Shown here piece after piece: positions 17,154-25,239 of a stretch of DNA of 64,000 bases. The notes beneath the pieces were generated by a model, which was given only the letters and a program-made list of their open reading frames with translations, was not told the DNA's origin and did no database searches. The stretch is from Streptomyces sp. NBC_00490 (GTDB lineage Bacteria; Actinomycetota; Actinomycetes; Streptomycetales; Streptomycetaceae), in the NCBI RefSeq assembly GCF_036013645.1, contig NZ_CP107869.1:9982001-10046000 (forward strand), written 5' to 3'. Both the position numbers and the translations under genes were made by a program. Position 1 is the stretch's first letter; each line of letters starts with the position of its first letter.

Positions 17154-18085
17154 TGAGCACGGTGACCACCCACGAGGCGTTCGTGCACCCTGCCCTTTTC
17201 TACGGCAGCGAGCAGGAGTACACGCAGCAGACGGTGGCCTTCCTACGCGAGGGCCTGGCCAACGGCGAGCCGATGGCCGTGGCGGTGCCCGGCCCCAACC
17301 TGGACCTGATCAAGGCGGGTCTGGGCGGGGATGCCGAGGGCATCCTGTTCCTGGACATGACCGAGGCCGGCCGCAACCCGGGGCGGATCATCCCCAAGGT
17401 GCTGCGCGGGTTCGCAGACGCCCACCCGAAGGGGCGGGTGCGGATCATCGGCGAGCCGATCTGGGCAGGGCGCAGCGCGGTGGAGTACCCGGCGTGCGCG
17501 CAGCACGAGGCGCTGATCAACGTCGCGTTCGAGGGCAGAGCGGTGACGATCCTGTGTCCCTACGACGAGGTGCGGCTGGCCCCGGAGGTGATCGCTGACG
17601 CGAAGGTGACCCACCCGACCGTCATCAGCGGGGAAGGATGCGAGTCGGTCAGCGACGCCTACGACTGGCAGGCGGTCGTCGATCGGTACAACCAGGCGCT
17701 TGCGCCCGCATCGGATGCCGCGGCCTTCTCCTACGGTGGTGAGGACCTTCCGGAGGTCCGCCAGTTCGCTCTCGCTGAGGCGATGCGGCTGGGCCTGGTC
17801 GGGGAGCGGCTGATGGATGTGGAGCTGGCGGTCGCGGAGCTGACGACCAACAGCGTGGTCCACGGCGGAGGCTGCGGCACACTCGCCATCTGGGCCGAGC
17901 AGGGGCAGCTGGTGTGCGAGGTCCGCGATGCGGGCCGGCTGACCGATCCGCTGGCCGGCCGCCGCCCGCCGGAGCGCGACCAACTGGGCGGCCGGGGCCT
18001 GATGCTGGTCCACTACGTGGCCGACCTGGTGCGCGTACACGTCGGCGACGACGGCACGACCGTGCGCTTCTACCTCAGTCTGTGA
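17153..18085 (+). CDS. MEDS-domain sensor fused to anti-sigma HATPase (RsbA-like)
   Basis: 310 residues. The N-terminal MEDS domain (about 5-175: HPALFYGSEQEYTQQTVAFL; RVRIIGEPIWAGRS; CPYD near 135) is found in actinobacterial sensors of oxidative or methylated signals. The C-terminal HATPase (about 195-308) has VAELTTNSVVHGGG with Glu229 and Asn233, VRDAGRLTDPL with Asp259, and GGRGLMLV near 279-286. The protein probably phosphorylates or sequesters STAS/sigma partners in response to a stress signal. A 1-nt overlap with the upstream STAS gene and a hairpin 9 nt after the stop define a two-gene operon. Confidence 0.85.
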   Translation: MSTVTTHEAFVHPALFYGSEQEYTQQTVAFLREGLANGEPMAVAVPGPNLDLIKAGLGGDAEGILFLDMTEAGRNPGRIIPKVLRGFADAHPKGRVRIIGEPIWAGRSAVEYPACAQHEALINVAFEGRAVTILCPYDEVRLAPEVIADAKVTHPTVISGEGCESVSDAYDWQAVVDRYNQALAPASDAAAFSYGGEDLPEVRQFALAEAMRLGLVGERLMDVELAVAELTTNSVVHGGGCGTLAIWAEQGQLVCEVRDAGRLTDPLAGRRPPERDQLGGRGLMLVHYVADLVRVHVGDDGTTVRFYLSL

Positions 18086-18094
18086 CAGCACGCG

Positions 18095-18125
18095 CAGGTG
18101 GCCACGCCGACCGCGTGGCCACCTG
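18095..18125 (+). terminator. Strong hairpin after MEDS-HATPase gene
   Basis: A perfect 13-bp stem CAGGTGGCCACGC / GCGTGGCCACCTG with a 5-nt loop begins 9 nt after the stop codon. Confidence 0.7.
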
Positions 18126-18222
18126 GCCCGCCGCTGTTTTCAGGCGGTGTGTGGCGTGATTTCGGGGGTATCCGAGGGGCTGGTAGCCGTGTTGCTCAGG
18201 ACGAGGGTGGCGGTGGGGTTGA

Positions 18223-18687
18223 GTGGTGCCCGAAAACGAGGATCTGCCGCTGGCCGACCGTCCGATCCTGTCGGCTGTGACCTTCGCCGGCAGTGAGTCG
18301 GTGGCCGAGGCCCGGGATGCCGCTCGGGCCTTCCTGACTGAGGTGCAGGCCGTGTACGCCATCCCGGTGTCGGAGCGTGCGATGGGCCTGGTGCTGCTGG
18401 TGGTCAGCGAGCTGGTCACCAACGCGCACAAATACGCGCCCGGCCCGTGTCTGCTGGACCTGGAGATCAACGACGGCGCGGTGGAGGTCAGCGTGTGGGA
18501 CACCGATCCGACGCTGCCGGTGGCCCAGCGCCCTGATCCGGGCCGGGTCGGACAGCACGGCCTGGAAATCGTGATCGGCGCGTGCCGCAGTTTCGAGATG
18601 CGCCGCGAGCCGGTGGGCAAGCGCATCATGGCAGCCATCGCGCTGGCCGACGATCCCGGCGGGAACCCGGCAGGCCGCCTGATGTGA
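18223..18687 (+). CDS. ATP-binding anti-sigma regulatory kinase (HATPase_c_2), second copy
   Basis: 154 residues. VVSELVTNAHKYAPGPCLLD carries Glu63 and Asn67, VSVWDTDPTLPV carries Asp93, and GRVGQHGLEIVIGACRSFE is the lid region. It closely resembles the protein at 15962 throughout, including the C-terminal REPVGKRI block, so the two are recent paralogs separated by the STAS/MEDS operon. GTG at 18223 is chosen; the next GTG (18226) is equally possible. Confidence 0.85.
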   Translation: MVPENEDLPLADRPILSAVTFAGSESVAEARDAARAFLTEVQAVYAIPVSERAMGLVLLVVSELVTNAHKYAPGPCLLDLEINDGAVEVSVWDTDPTLPVAQRPDPGRVGQHGLEIVIGACRSFEMRREPVGKRIMAAIALADDPGGNPAGRLM

Positions 18688-19319
18688 CGGACCACGCGAC
18701 GCCCCCCACCGGCACAGACCATGTAGGGCGGCCCGCCGCAGGCGATGCAGGGCAGGCTGTCCGGCTCGCGCCAGGGCGGGGCGCTCCGCAGGAAGTGCAA
18801 CGGGCCGGAGGCGTCCATGGGTTGGGAAGGCGTAGAGGGCTCGCAACTGCGGCTGTGCGTGCGCTCAGCTCCTGGAACACTTGACGGTGCACCTGGTGGT
18901 GCCCGAGGCGCGGTCCTGCGCGGCGAAGTCGACGAAGTCTTTCGGAGTTCCAGCTGCGTGCTGATGAGCGCGGGCTGCGAAGGCGAGGGCCTGGACGTGC
19001 TGGAGCACTCGCTCCCACGTGCCGTCCCGGGGCCGGTTGCCCAATCTCACCATGCGGACTCACCATGCGGAGCGCCTTCTTTGATGAGGCCGGCGAGCAG
19101 GACGGTGGGCATTTCGGGCGGTGCCGGTACGGCCATCGTTCCCAGATCGTCGTGCGCCAGCTCGCGTACCGGGTGTCGCGCGCGGACCGAGCGTTCGGGC
19201 AGCTTGCGCAGGCAGCGCAGGTTCATTGACCGGGGCCGGCTCTCGGAGAGCCGTCGTATGGGTCCCGGACCCCGGTCAGAACCTGCTGTTGAAGGGGGCA
19301 TGCCAGGCCGTTAGCCTGG
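18688..19319 (-). pseudogene. IS5-type transposase scrap in a gene-free stretch
   Basis: Within this 630-bp stretch the minus strand (about 18880-19040) reads GNRPRDGTWERVLQHVQALA and then ARAHQHAAGTPKD, the IS5 signature 'DGTWxRxLxxLQ ... RAHQHAAG' with the catalytic-Asp segment deleted. The rest (18688-18870 and 19054-19319) shows no gene I can recognise. Confidence 0.45.
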
Positions 19320-19841
19320 TCAACCTGTCGTCCCTCTGGACGAGAACTTGGTGTTCAGCTCTTCGAGATAGCGTTCGACGACCTCACTGTCGGCGAATGC
19401 ATCGAGGGGCTCACCGACGATGCGACCAGCGAGCTCAATGGCAACGTGCCGTACACCCTCGGTCAACTCGGCGGCCGCAAGAGCTCGGTCTACTTCGAGC
19501 TGAGCTTGCGCATCCGCGATCAAGGCATCGCGTTGCCGTGCGCCTTCTTCGCGGGCCGCTGCAATGATCGCTGAGCCCTGCTCCAGGGCTTCCTGTCGGA
19601 GGTGAGCCAGCTCTCGGCGGGCTTCGGCGAGTTCGCTCTTGTACTCGCTGTGAAGGCGCTCAGCTTTGAGCCGAGTCTCTTCAGCTCGCTCGATCGTTCC
19701 CTCAATGGCGTCCGTGCGCTCTGCAAGGACTCTCACGAGACGCGGAAGAAGAACCTTCGCGAAGAAGACAAAAACCAAGGCGAAGCAGACAACCGCGACG
19801 ATGAGGTCCGGCACCCTTGGTTCGAGAGGTCCGATGTTCAT
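19320..19841 (-). CDS. Orphan F0F1 ATP synthase subunit b-like protein
   Basis: 173 residues. A single N-terminal transmembrane helix (VPDLIVAVVCFALVFVFFAK, about 9-28) is followed by a long charged coiled coil (RLVRVLAERTDAIEGTIERA; LKAERLHSEYKSELAEARRE; LRQEALEQGSAIIAAAREEG) and a C-terminal ELAGRIVGEPL block, the architecture and length of AtpF. No other atp gene is near, so this is a stand-alone paralog rather than the housekeeping gene. It may be a spare stator arm or a repurposed membrane coiled-coil. The start MNIGPLEPRVPDL is the family-like N-terminus, though the ribosome site is weak. Confidence 0.75.
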   Translation of the reverse strand: MNIGPLEPRVPDLIVAVVCFALVFVFFAKVLLPRLVRVLAERTDAIEGTIERAEETRLKAERLHSEYKSELAEARRELAHLRQEALEQGSAIIAAAREEGARQRDALIADAQAQLEVDRALAAAELTEGVRHVAIELAGRIVGEPLDAFADSEVVERYLEELNTKFSSRGTTG

Positions 19842-20190
19842 GGTCAGCAACGTACTAGACAGCGGGAGTCCCGCTGCAAGGGGCGCAGGACTTCGCGTCG
19901 CACAGGAACCCGCCATCGCACGGCGTACGCACGGCAGTTGGGAGCCGGCCTGCCTCCGGCAGGGAAGCTTGGCGTACGTTCCGCATAGACAGGGTCGGTC
20001 GTGGACCGCGGTGCTGGGGGCGCCCTTATGTCCTTTGTGCCGCACCCGCGACGCGCTCGCCGCACCCCGCCCGGCCCGGGTCGCGGTGTCCTGGGGCAGC
20101 TCACGATCGACACGCGCGCCGACACCTACGAGGAGTGCGATCGCGGCCGTGGAGGCCGCGTATGGACGCAGTCCGCGGGTCAGGCGGGTC

Positions 20191-21918
20191 CTATGGAAGG
20201 GGTGTGCGCAGCGCGATCATGGCGACGTCGTCATCGTTGTCGCTGGGGCGGACCTGGTCCAGCAGCAGGTCGCAGAAGGCGTCGAGGGGGCGGTGGGCGA
20301 GGGAGGCCGCGTGTCGGCGCAGCCGGTCAAGCCCTTGATCGATGGAGTGGCGCGGGGATTCGATCAGGCCGTCGGTGTAGAGCAGGAGCGTGGCCTGGGG
20401 TGGCAGGACGGTGACGGCGTCGGGGCGGGGTCGGGTGACGCCGGTGCCGAGGAGAATGCCGTGGGCCTCGTCGAGGTAGCGGGTCTGACCGTCGTGGGTG
20501 ATGAGCAGGGGCGGTGGGTGGCCGGCGTTCGTCCAGCTTAGGCGCCACAGTGCGTCATCCCCGAGGGTGAGCCTGGCGAAGATCATGGTGGCCATGGGCA
20601 CCTCGGCTATGTGCATCACTGCCTCGTCGAGCCGCGTGACGACGGCGCTGGGTGCGGCCTCGGGGTGGGACCAGGCGAAGGCGCGCAGCATGTTGCGGAC
20701 CTGTGCCATGCCGGCTGCGGCGTCGAGATCGTGACCGACGACGTCGCCGATGGCCAGTGCGTGGGCGTGGGTGGCCAGAGCGAAGGCGTCGTACCAGTCA
20801 CCGCCCACGGATGAGGCGTCCGGAGCGGGTACGTAGCGCGCGGTCATCTCCAGCCCGGGCAGGACGGGCAGCTGGGGCAGCAGGTGGCGTTGCATGGTTT
20901 CGGCGACTTTGCGTTGGCGCTGGTACAGGCGCGCGTTGTCCAGTGCCAGGCCCGCCCGGCGGGTGAGGTCCTCCAGCAGCGGCAGGTCGGCAGGGGTGAA
21001 GGCGTCATGTTGCTGGGCGCGGCCCAGGGTCAGGGCGCCGAGTACGTCGCGCAGTCCGCGAATGGGTGCGATGACGGCGGAGTGCATACCAGTCGCGGTG
21101 AACAGGCGCTGCTGCTCGACCGCTATGCCGGAGTCGGGCGGACCTTGGTAGGTGGCGGGGCCGGCGAGGGAGGAGGCGGCGCCACGCAGGGCCCGTGACA
21201 GGGGCATCGGCGACTCCGCCGGCACGGGAGGCATCGGGCCTTGCAGGTCGTCCCGGTCGACGAGAATGCCGTCTTTGTGCTCCATCACGAGAACGCGTCG
21301 TACTTCGTCACGTTCGGTAAGTAGGTCGAACACGGCCCAATCTGCGAGCCGGGGCACGGTCAGGGCTGCCAGCCGGTACAGCGCCTCGTCCGCGTCCAGG
21401 GTGGATGTGAGCTGCGTGGTCGTCTCCGCCAGCAGAGCCAGGCGGTCCAGTTCCGTCAGCGGCGCGGAGTGTCCGCCGTCGCGGTGGCGTACCTCCCCTG
21501 GTTTCGGCTCGTACAGCATCGCCAGCGAACCTGTCCCGCTTGGATCGGGTGCATAGGGCGTGACCAGCCAGGACAACTGGACGAGAGTGCCGTCCCCGCA
21601 GGCGAACCACTCGGCCTCGCCATGCCTGGTGTCGCCCGTGAGGAGCGCTTTCCTGATCTGGCAGCGAGTGCGCGGCACCGCGTGCCCGTATCTGTCCCGG
21701 TGCAGCAGGTCGTGGAAGTCCTGACCGACGAGTTCTGAGGCTTCCCTGCCCAGCAGGCGTACGGCCGCGCTGTTGACCGCGACGATGAGGCCATCGTCAT
21801 CGACCGCGATGGCGGACGCCCGCAAGTTTTCCAGCGTTCCGTCGAGCAGGGCGCCAGAACGCGCCTGATGCCCGGGCAGGGGAACACCCTCCCTGTCCGG
21901 AACGGCGACGTCGTCCAT
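20191..21918 (-). CDS. PAS-GAF-PP2C (SpoIIE/RsbU-type) phosphatase
   Basis: 575 residues. A PAS domain lies at about 25-140 (AIAVDDDGLIVAVNSAAVRL), GAF at about 160-335 (FTATGMHSAVIAPIRGLRDV), a linker helix RLYQRQRKVAETMQRHLLPQ, and a PPM phosphatase at about 360-573. Metal-site motifs are intact: VGGDWYDAF, IGDVVGHDLDA, LYTDGLIES and NDDDVAMIAL. It should dephosphorylate phospho-STAS antagonists on a signal sensed by PAS or GAF. AGAGGAGAG precedes the ATG. Located beside several STAS and HATPase genes, it is the likely phosphatase arm of this cluster. Confidence 0.9.
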   Translation of the reverse strand: MDDVAVPDREGVPLPGHQARSGALLDGTLENLRASAIAVDDDGLIVAVNSAAVRLLGREASELVGQDFHDLLHRDRYGHAVPRTRCQIRKALLTGDTRHGEAEWFACGDGTLVQLSWLVTPYAPDPSGTGSLAMLYEPKPGEVRHRDGGHSAPLTELDRLALLAETTTQLTSTLDADEALYRLAALTVPRLADWAVFDLLTERDEVRRVLVMEHKDGILVDRDDLQGPMPPVPAESPMPLSRALRGAASSLAGPATYQGPPDSGIAVEQQRLFTATGMHSAVIAPIRGLRDVLGALTLGRAQQHDAFTPADLPLLEDLTRRAGLALDNARLYQRQRKVAETMQRHLLPQLPVLPGLEMTARYVPAPDASSVGGDWYDAFALATHAHALAIGDVVGHDLDAAAGMAQVRNMLRAFAWSHPEAAPSAVVTRLDEAVMHIAEVPMATMIFARLTLGDDALWRLSWTNAGHPPPLLITHDGQTRYLDEAHGILLGTGVTRPRPDAVTVLPPQATLLLYTDGLIESPRHSIDQGLDRLRRHAASLAHRPLDAFCDLLLDQVRPSDNDDDVAMIALRTPLP

Positions 21919-21931
21919 GACTCTCCTCTGT

Positions 21932-22396
21932 TCAAGCCCGAATCGCATCGAGTACCCCAACCAGATTCCGGCATGCATCGAAGGTTCGGCTGCCCTGCGG
22001 CGATCGCTTGAGCACAGCCTGGTTGCGCACCAGGAAGGTTCTTGGAGTTCCGTATGCCGGTCGCGAGCGGTGACGACGGATGGATTGTTGGTCTTGACGT
22101 CTCGGCGCACGTACGCGGAGCACTGGAGCACTGAGCCGGAAAAACAGTTCCCCGAGCGGGTGTGGCTGCCGCGGGCCCTCGGTGAAGACGGCCGCCCCTG
22201 CCGCGATCATGGGGATCCCCATGATGGCGCCGGTGACCGTGAGGGTCAGAAGCACCCCAAAGACGAGCATGCTGATGCCTCCCGACACGGCCAGGAGGCC
22301 GACCCTGTCCGCCGTTGCGCAGGCCGTGTCGCCGGTCGCGCCCATCGCCGCGGCGGTACGTAGCCCGACAGGCATCCCCGTACCCCACGCCGACAC
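21932..22396 (-). CDS. Possible membrane protein (uncertain)
   Basis: The frame contains LLAVSGGISMLVFGVLLTLT and VTGAIMGIPMIAAGAAVFTE, two adjacent hydrophobic helices, before a basic, low-pattern C-terminal half that is probably read-through. It lies just upstream of, and in line with, the phosphatase gene. No ribosome site is evident. It may be a real small membrane gene with a different end, or a chance ORF. Confidence 0.3.
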   Translation of the reverse strand: MSAWGTGMPVGLRTAAAMGATGDTACATADRVGLLAVSGGISMLVFGVLLTLTVTGAIMGIPMIAAGAAVFTEGPRQPHPLGELFFRLSAPVLRVRAPRRQDQQSIRRHRSRPAYGTPRTFLVRNQAVLKRSPQGSRTFDACRNLVGVLDAIRA

Positions 22397-22520
22397 CTAC
22401 ACGGTCCCGGGATGTGGGCCGTATGAACTGGACCGGCATGCCCTGGCACCCGCAACCTGCTTCCACGCCCCGTTATGCCACCGCCTTACGCCACCACTTC
22501 TCGGTAGCTAGGCTGGGCTC

Positions 22521-22718
22521 ATGACCGTAGACATGACGCTGCGTATCCCGGATGAACTCGCGCCTTCGATCCGGGCCGGCGCCGAGGCGGCAGGGATGAG
22601 TCTCAACGCCTACGTGGTGCGCGCCGCCCGCCGCCAGGCCACCCTCGACGCTGCGCGCCAACTGGCCGCGCTCGGCCTCGGCGACGACCTGGCGGGCGAA
22701 GGCGACGCCCTGCGGTGA
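22521..22718 (+). CDS. Ribbon-helix-helix antitoxin
   Basis: 65 residues. DMTLRIPDELAPSIRAGAEA followed by AGMSLNAYVVRAARRQA is a typical RHH/CopG DNA-binding fold, with a short acidic C-terminus (GDDLAGEGDALR) that would mask the toxin. GTGA overlap with the next gene (toxin start at 22715) gives coupled translation. A TAGGCT hexamer at 22509-22514, 6 nt before the ATG, suggests a nearly leaderless promoter that the antitoxin itself could repress. Confidence 0.8.
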   Translation: MTVDMTLRIPDELAPSIRAGAEAAGMSLNAYVVRAARRQATLDAARQLAALGLGDDLAGEGDALR

Positions 22719-23011
22719 GGCGCGGCGAGATCTGGACCCTGGCCGACGGCCGCGACGTTCTGATCGTCTCCCTGACCGGCCTGGAGGAGGCCTACGGCGC
22801 AGTCCTCGCGATCGTCCTGCACCCCTCAGGCCGCTATCCCGACACCGCCATGTCCGTCGTGGTGGACGACCCGATCCCGGCTACCGCAGTCGCCGTCAAC
22901 CTCCAACAGCTGCGCACCACACGCTTCGACGGGGCGACCCACCGCGGCACTGTCCCCGTCCAGACCATGGCCCGCATCGACCAGGCGCTGCGCGCAGTCC
23001 TTGACCTGTAG
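22715..23011 (+). CDS. MazF/PemK-like toxin
   Basis: 98 residues. MRRGEIWTLADGRDVLIVSL matches the N-terminal beta strands of MazF/PemK endoribonucleases (xRGEIWxxxxG...V.I.S), followed by DTAMSVVVDDPIPATAVAVN and LRTTRFDGATHRGTVPVQTM. The canonical PGxxxxP region is reduced, so the family call is likely while activity is unproven. It overlaps the RHH antitoxin gene by 4 nt, the normal order for such modules. Confidence 0.7.
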   Translation: MRRGEIWTLADGRDVLIVSLTGLEEAYGAVLAIVLHPSGRYPDTAMSVVVDDPIPATAVAVNLQQLRTTRFDGATHRGTVPVQTMARIDQALRAVLDL

Positions 23012-23628
23012 CCACCTGACCACACGGGCGGACAGTCGCGATCACCGTAGGCAGCTCACCGGCAGACGGTTGACAGGCTGCTCACCCCCGGTGTGGCTTG
23101 CTGGCCGCGTCCGGCTTGTCCCGCGCAAGGGCGTCGGTCTCAGGGGACGTCAGCGCTCAGCCAGCGTGATGGGTATCCGGCGAAGTACAGGCGCGGGGCT
23201 GCCGGAGGGTTCTGTGCCCCTACGGCGCCTGGTTGCCTAGCCTCGTCGAGTACGCCCAGGGACCCGACCAAGTCGTGCAGGTTGGACCGGTGCCCAGTGG
23301 CCGCGATGAGCCTGCCCTACCCGGCGCATGCGCGGTCCGCTGGGAGCGCGGTCGTGACACTGACCCCTCCCGGCCGCCGACCGCAGGCGGCTGTCCGGGG
23401 CCGGCGGTGAGCGTGTCGGCCTTCACTGTTCAGCGCGGACCGTCCGTTTCGATGGCAATGAACACGGCGCCGTCTGCCATGGCCCGCCGGTATGCCTGGT
23501 GGAACGCGTCGGTGCCGCTGGCTTCCGGATGAGGTGGGTGGGGCAGGGAACTGGCGGCGGCTGCGTGAGGGAATTGTGCAAGACGTCTGGAAAGCTCATG
23601 TTCTTTGACACTCGGCGAGTAAAGCGCT
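23012..23628. other. No recognisable gene
   Basis: About 600 bp. A minus-strand segment near 23440-23530 reads EASGTDAFHQAYRRAMADGA and then VFIAIETDGPR, coding-like but without a start or recognisable family. Nothing else stands out. Confidence 0.4.
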
Positions 23629-23709
23629 GAGTAGGGCGTCCAGGGCGGGGCAGGGGGGCCACCTAGGCTCGGGTCGCAGTGCCGCCGCGGTGTCCGGGGG
23701 AGACGGTTC
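23629..23709. repeat. Leader repeat of STAS gene (partner at 31078-31160)
   Basis: The roughly 80 bp upstream of the STAS gene at 23722 matches 31078-31160 (shared blocks include GCTGAGTAGGGCGTCCAGGG and GCCGCGGTGTCC). At the second site the leader runs into a very short truncated reading frame. It may contain a promoter. Confidence 0.5.
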
Positions 23710-23721
23710 GGAGGGATGGCT

Positions 23722-24069
23722 ATGGATGGTCTTGCGGTAGAGACGATCGCCTCCGGCCGCGGCCTGGTGGGGCGGGTCAGCGGCGAAATGGATTACCTGC
23801 GCGAGGCGTGGTTCCGCGGGCGGTTCACGGAGCTGATTGGGCGGGGTGGCCGCCTTTTCGTGCTGGATCTGGCTGGGGTCTCGTTGTGTGATTCGGTCGG
23901 GCTGAATGTGCTGCTCGGCGCGTGGCGGCAGGCGGATGCGGGCGGGGCGGTGCTGGTTTTGGCGTGTGTGCCCGCACCGGTGCGGCGCCTTCTCGAGCTG
24001 ACCGGGGCGGATCAGGCCCTGCGCGTATTTGACACGGTCGCCGACGCGGAAGCGGCCTTCGGCAGGTGA
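23722..24069 (+). CDS. STAS-domain anti-sigma-factor antagonist
   Basis: 115 residues. LVGRVSGEMDYLREAWFRGR, FVLDLAGVSLCDSVGLNVLL (phosphorylatable Ser58 in CDSVG) and VRRLLELTGADQALRVFDTV give the complete STAS fold. ATG at 23722 is preferred because GGAGGG lies 6 nt upstream; the ATG at 23716 would abut the ribosome site. It probably antagonises one of the nearby HATPase anti-sigma proteins. Its 3' end overlaps the convergent gene at 24012. Confidence 0.85.
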   Translation: MDGLAVETIASGRGLVGRVSGEMDYLREAWFRGRFTELIGRGGRLFVLDLAGVSLCDSVGLNVLLGAWRQADAGGAVLVLACVPAPVRRLLELTGADQALRVFDTVADAEAAFGR

Positions 24070-24413
24070 GCCGCTGCGGCGGCCGCGTGATCGGCAGCGA
24101 GGTCGACGAGGGCGCGCAGCGTGAGGTGGGCTTCCGCGGGATGGCGCGGCGGCAGATCGAGGTCGAGGGTGTACCGGTTGCGTCGGCCGATGCGTTGGCG
24201 GTGCCCCCGCGCGGATAGGTGTTGAGGAATGCCGGAAATCCTCATCACCCATTCTGGTGGCCGTGGCCAGTCGTCGCTGTGTATCTGGCTGCGGGTGCTT
24301 ACATGCCTGGACCTTTCCCCATCAGGTTCTCGTCGGCGCAGACCCTCCACGAGCGCATACGCCGCGATGCCCAGTCCAACCACTACTCCCGCAGCCACCA
24401 ATGCGGTGTCCAC
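24012..24413 (-). CDS. Membrane-anchored hypothetical protein, 133 aa
   Basis: An N-terminal transmembrane helix (MDTALVAAGVVVGLGIAAYA) is followed by a basic, soluble region and a helical tail HPAEAHLTLRALVDLAADHA. It starts 3 nt after the stop of the gene at 24417, so the two form an operon. The last part belongs to a sequence repeated at 62879-63030, and its final 58 bp overlap the convergent STAS gene, so the natural C-terminus may differ. The function is unknown. Confidence 0.45.
   Translation of the reverse strand: MDTALVAAGVVVGLGIAAYALVEGLRRREPDGERSRHVSTRSQIHSDDWPRPPEWVMRISGIPQHLSARGHRQRIGRRNRYTLDLDLPPRHPAEAHLTLRALVDLAADHAAAAAAHLPKAASASATVSNTRRA
24065..24215. repeat. Dispersed repeat (partner at 62879-63030)
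   Basis: The two places share about 100 bp of clear similarity, including GCGAGGTCGACGAGGGCGCG, and both encode RHPAEARLTLRALVDLAA-like peptides on the minus strand. One copy lies next to a STAS gene and the other just beyond the stressosome locus. Confidence 0.5.
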
Positions 24414-24416
24414 TGG

Positions 24417-24767
24417 TCAGCGACCGCGCCTCAGCCGCTCGACCCAGCGGCCAGGGCCCCGTCGCGACCGGCGAGAGCGCGGCCGTAGCGGCCTATCCGT
24501 TGCCCTCGCAGGACCGGCTTCGCCAGGGCTTCGCCCCCAGTGATCGTCAGGCAACAGGATCGGCGCCTTGCGGTTTGCTTGAGCGCGGATCTCCACATGA
24601 GATGCGTGCGCCGTGACACGGAAGGCCTCCTCGTACGAGGCCAAGGCTGCACTCATGGCCGCGCCAGCGAGACCCCGGCGGCGAATACGCGATGCCAGCC
24701 ACGCAAAGAAGCCCAGGACGACTGCGAGGATCGCAACCGAGATCAGGAACGGTAAGAGCGCATCCAT
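24417..24767 (-). CDS. Membrane-anchored hypothetical protein, 116 aa
   Basis: MDALLPFLISVAILAVVLGF is an N-terminal membrane anchor, followed by FAWLASRIRRRGLAGAAMSA, a helical segment ALASYEEAFRVTAHASHVEI, and a basic unstructured tail. Similar anchored small proteins are common in Streptomyces without known function. It leads a two-gene operon with the gene at 24012. The ATG at 24767 is chosen because it begins the membrane helix. Confidence 0.5.
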   Translation of the reverse strand: MDALLPFLISVAILAVVLGFFAWLASRIRRRGLAGAAMSAALASYEEAFRVTAHASHVEIRAQANRKAPILLPDDHWGRSPGEAGPARATDRPLRPRSRRSRRGPGRWVERLRRGR

Positions 24768-24933
24768 AGGCAGGAGCCTACTTCGCTGATCCCTGAAAAC
24801 GGCCGCGAGGTTGTCCGCCTGCGGCCGCCCTGCGAACGGCGTGCCATAGCCACTGGCCTTCGCCCCGCAGAGCCGCACCGACGTCACCGCCACGGTCGTC
24901 TCAGACTCCGACGGCGACGAGGTCACGGTGCGC

Positions 24934-25239
24934 TCAGGAGCCGGCGCCGCTGACCCCGGGGGCGACGAAGCGGCGGTGCAGGGGGTAGAACTTCGGCTCG
25001 GGGTCGCTTTGCACGCCCAGTTCGCCCTTGAGTACAGGGGCGATCCTGGCCTGGATGAACCGGGTGAAGTGGTCCTCAGACTCCCAGATGTCCATCACGT
25101 TGAGGCCGCCGTGGACGAACCAGGCGGCGTGCAGCACGCACCCGTCCGGTGCGTCTTCTTCCCAGCGCACCTTCTTGCGTACCGCGTCGTACACGTCGGG
25201 TGTGATCTCGGGCCAGGAAAAGGTCATCACGACTGCCAT
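24934..25239 (-). CDS. Antibiotic-biosynthesis-monooxygenase-like (ABM fold) protein
   Basis: 101 residues. VVMTFSWPEITPDVYDAVRK, CVLHAAWFVHGGLNVMDIWE and SEDHFTRFIQARIAPVLKGE match the dimeric alpha-beta ferredoxin-like barrel fold, ending PEPKFYPLHRRF. Such small proteins act as monooxygenases without cofactor, heme oxygenases, or simple ligand binders; no catalytic call is possible. ATG at 25239 is chosen after GAAAGGCAAC. The gene appears monocistronic. Confidence 0.65.
   Translation of the reverse strand: MAVVMTFSWPEITPDVYDAVRKKVRWEEDAPDGCVLHAAWFVHGGLNVMDIWESEDHFTRFIQARIAPVLKGELGVQSDPEPKFYPLHRRFVAPGVSGAGS

Noticed and set aside
14254..19053. Treating the IS5 fragments as active insertion sequences
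   Set aside because: Internal deletions and frameshifts remove catalytic residues, and no terminal inverted repeats were seen.
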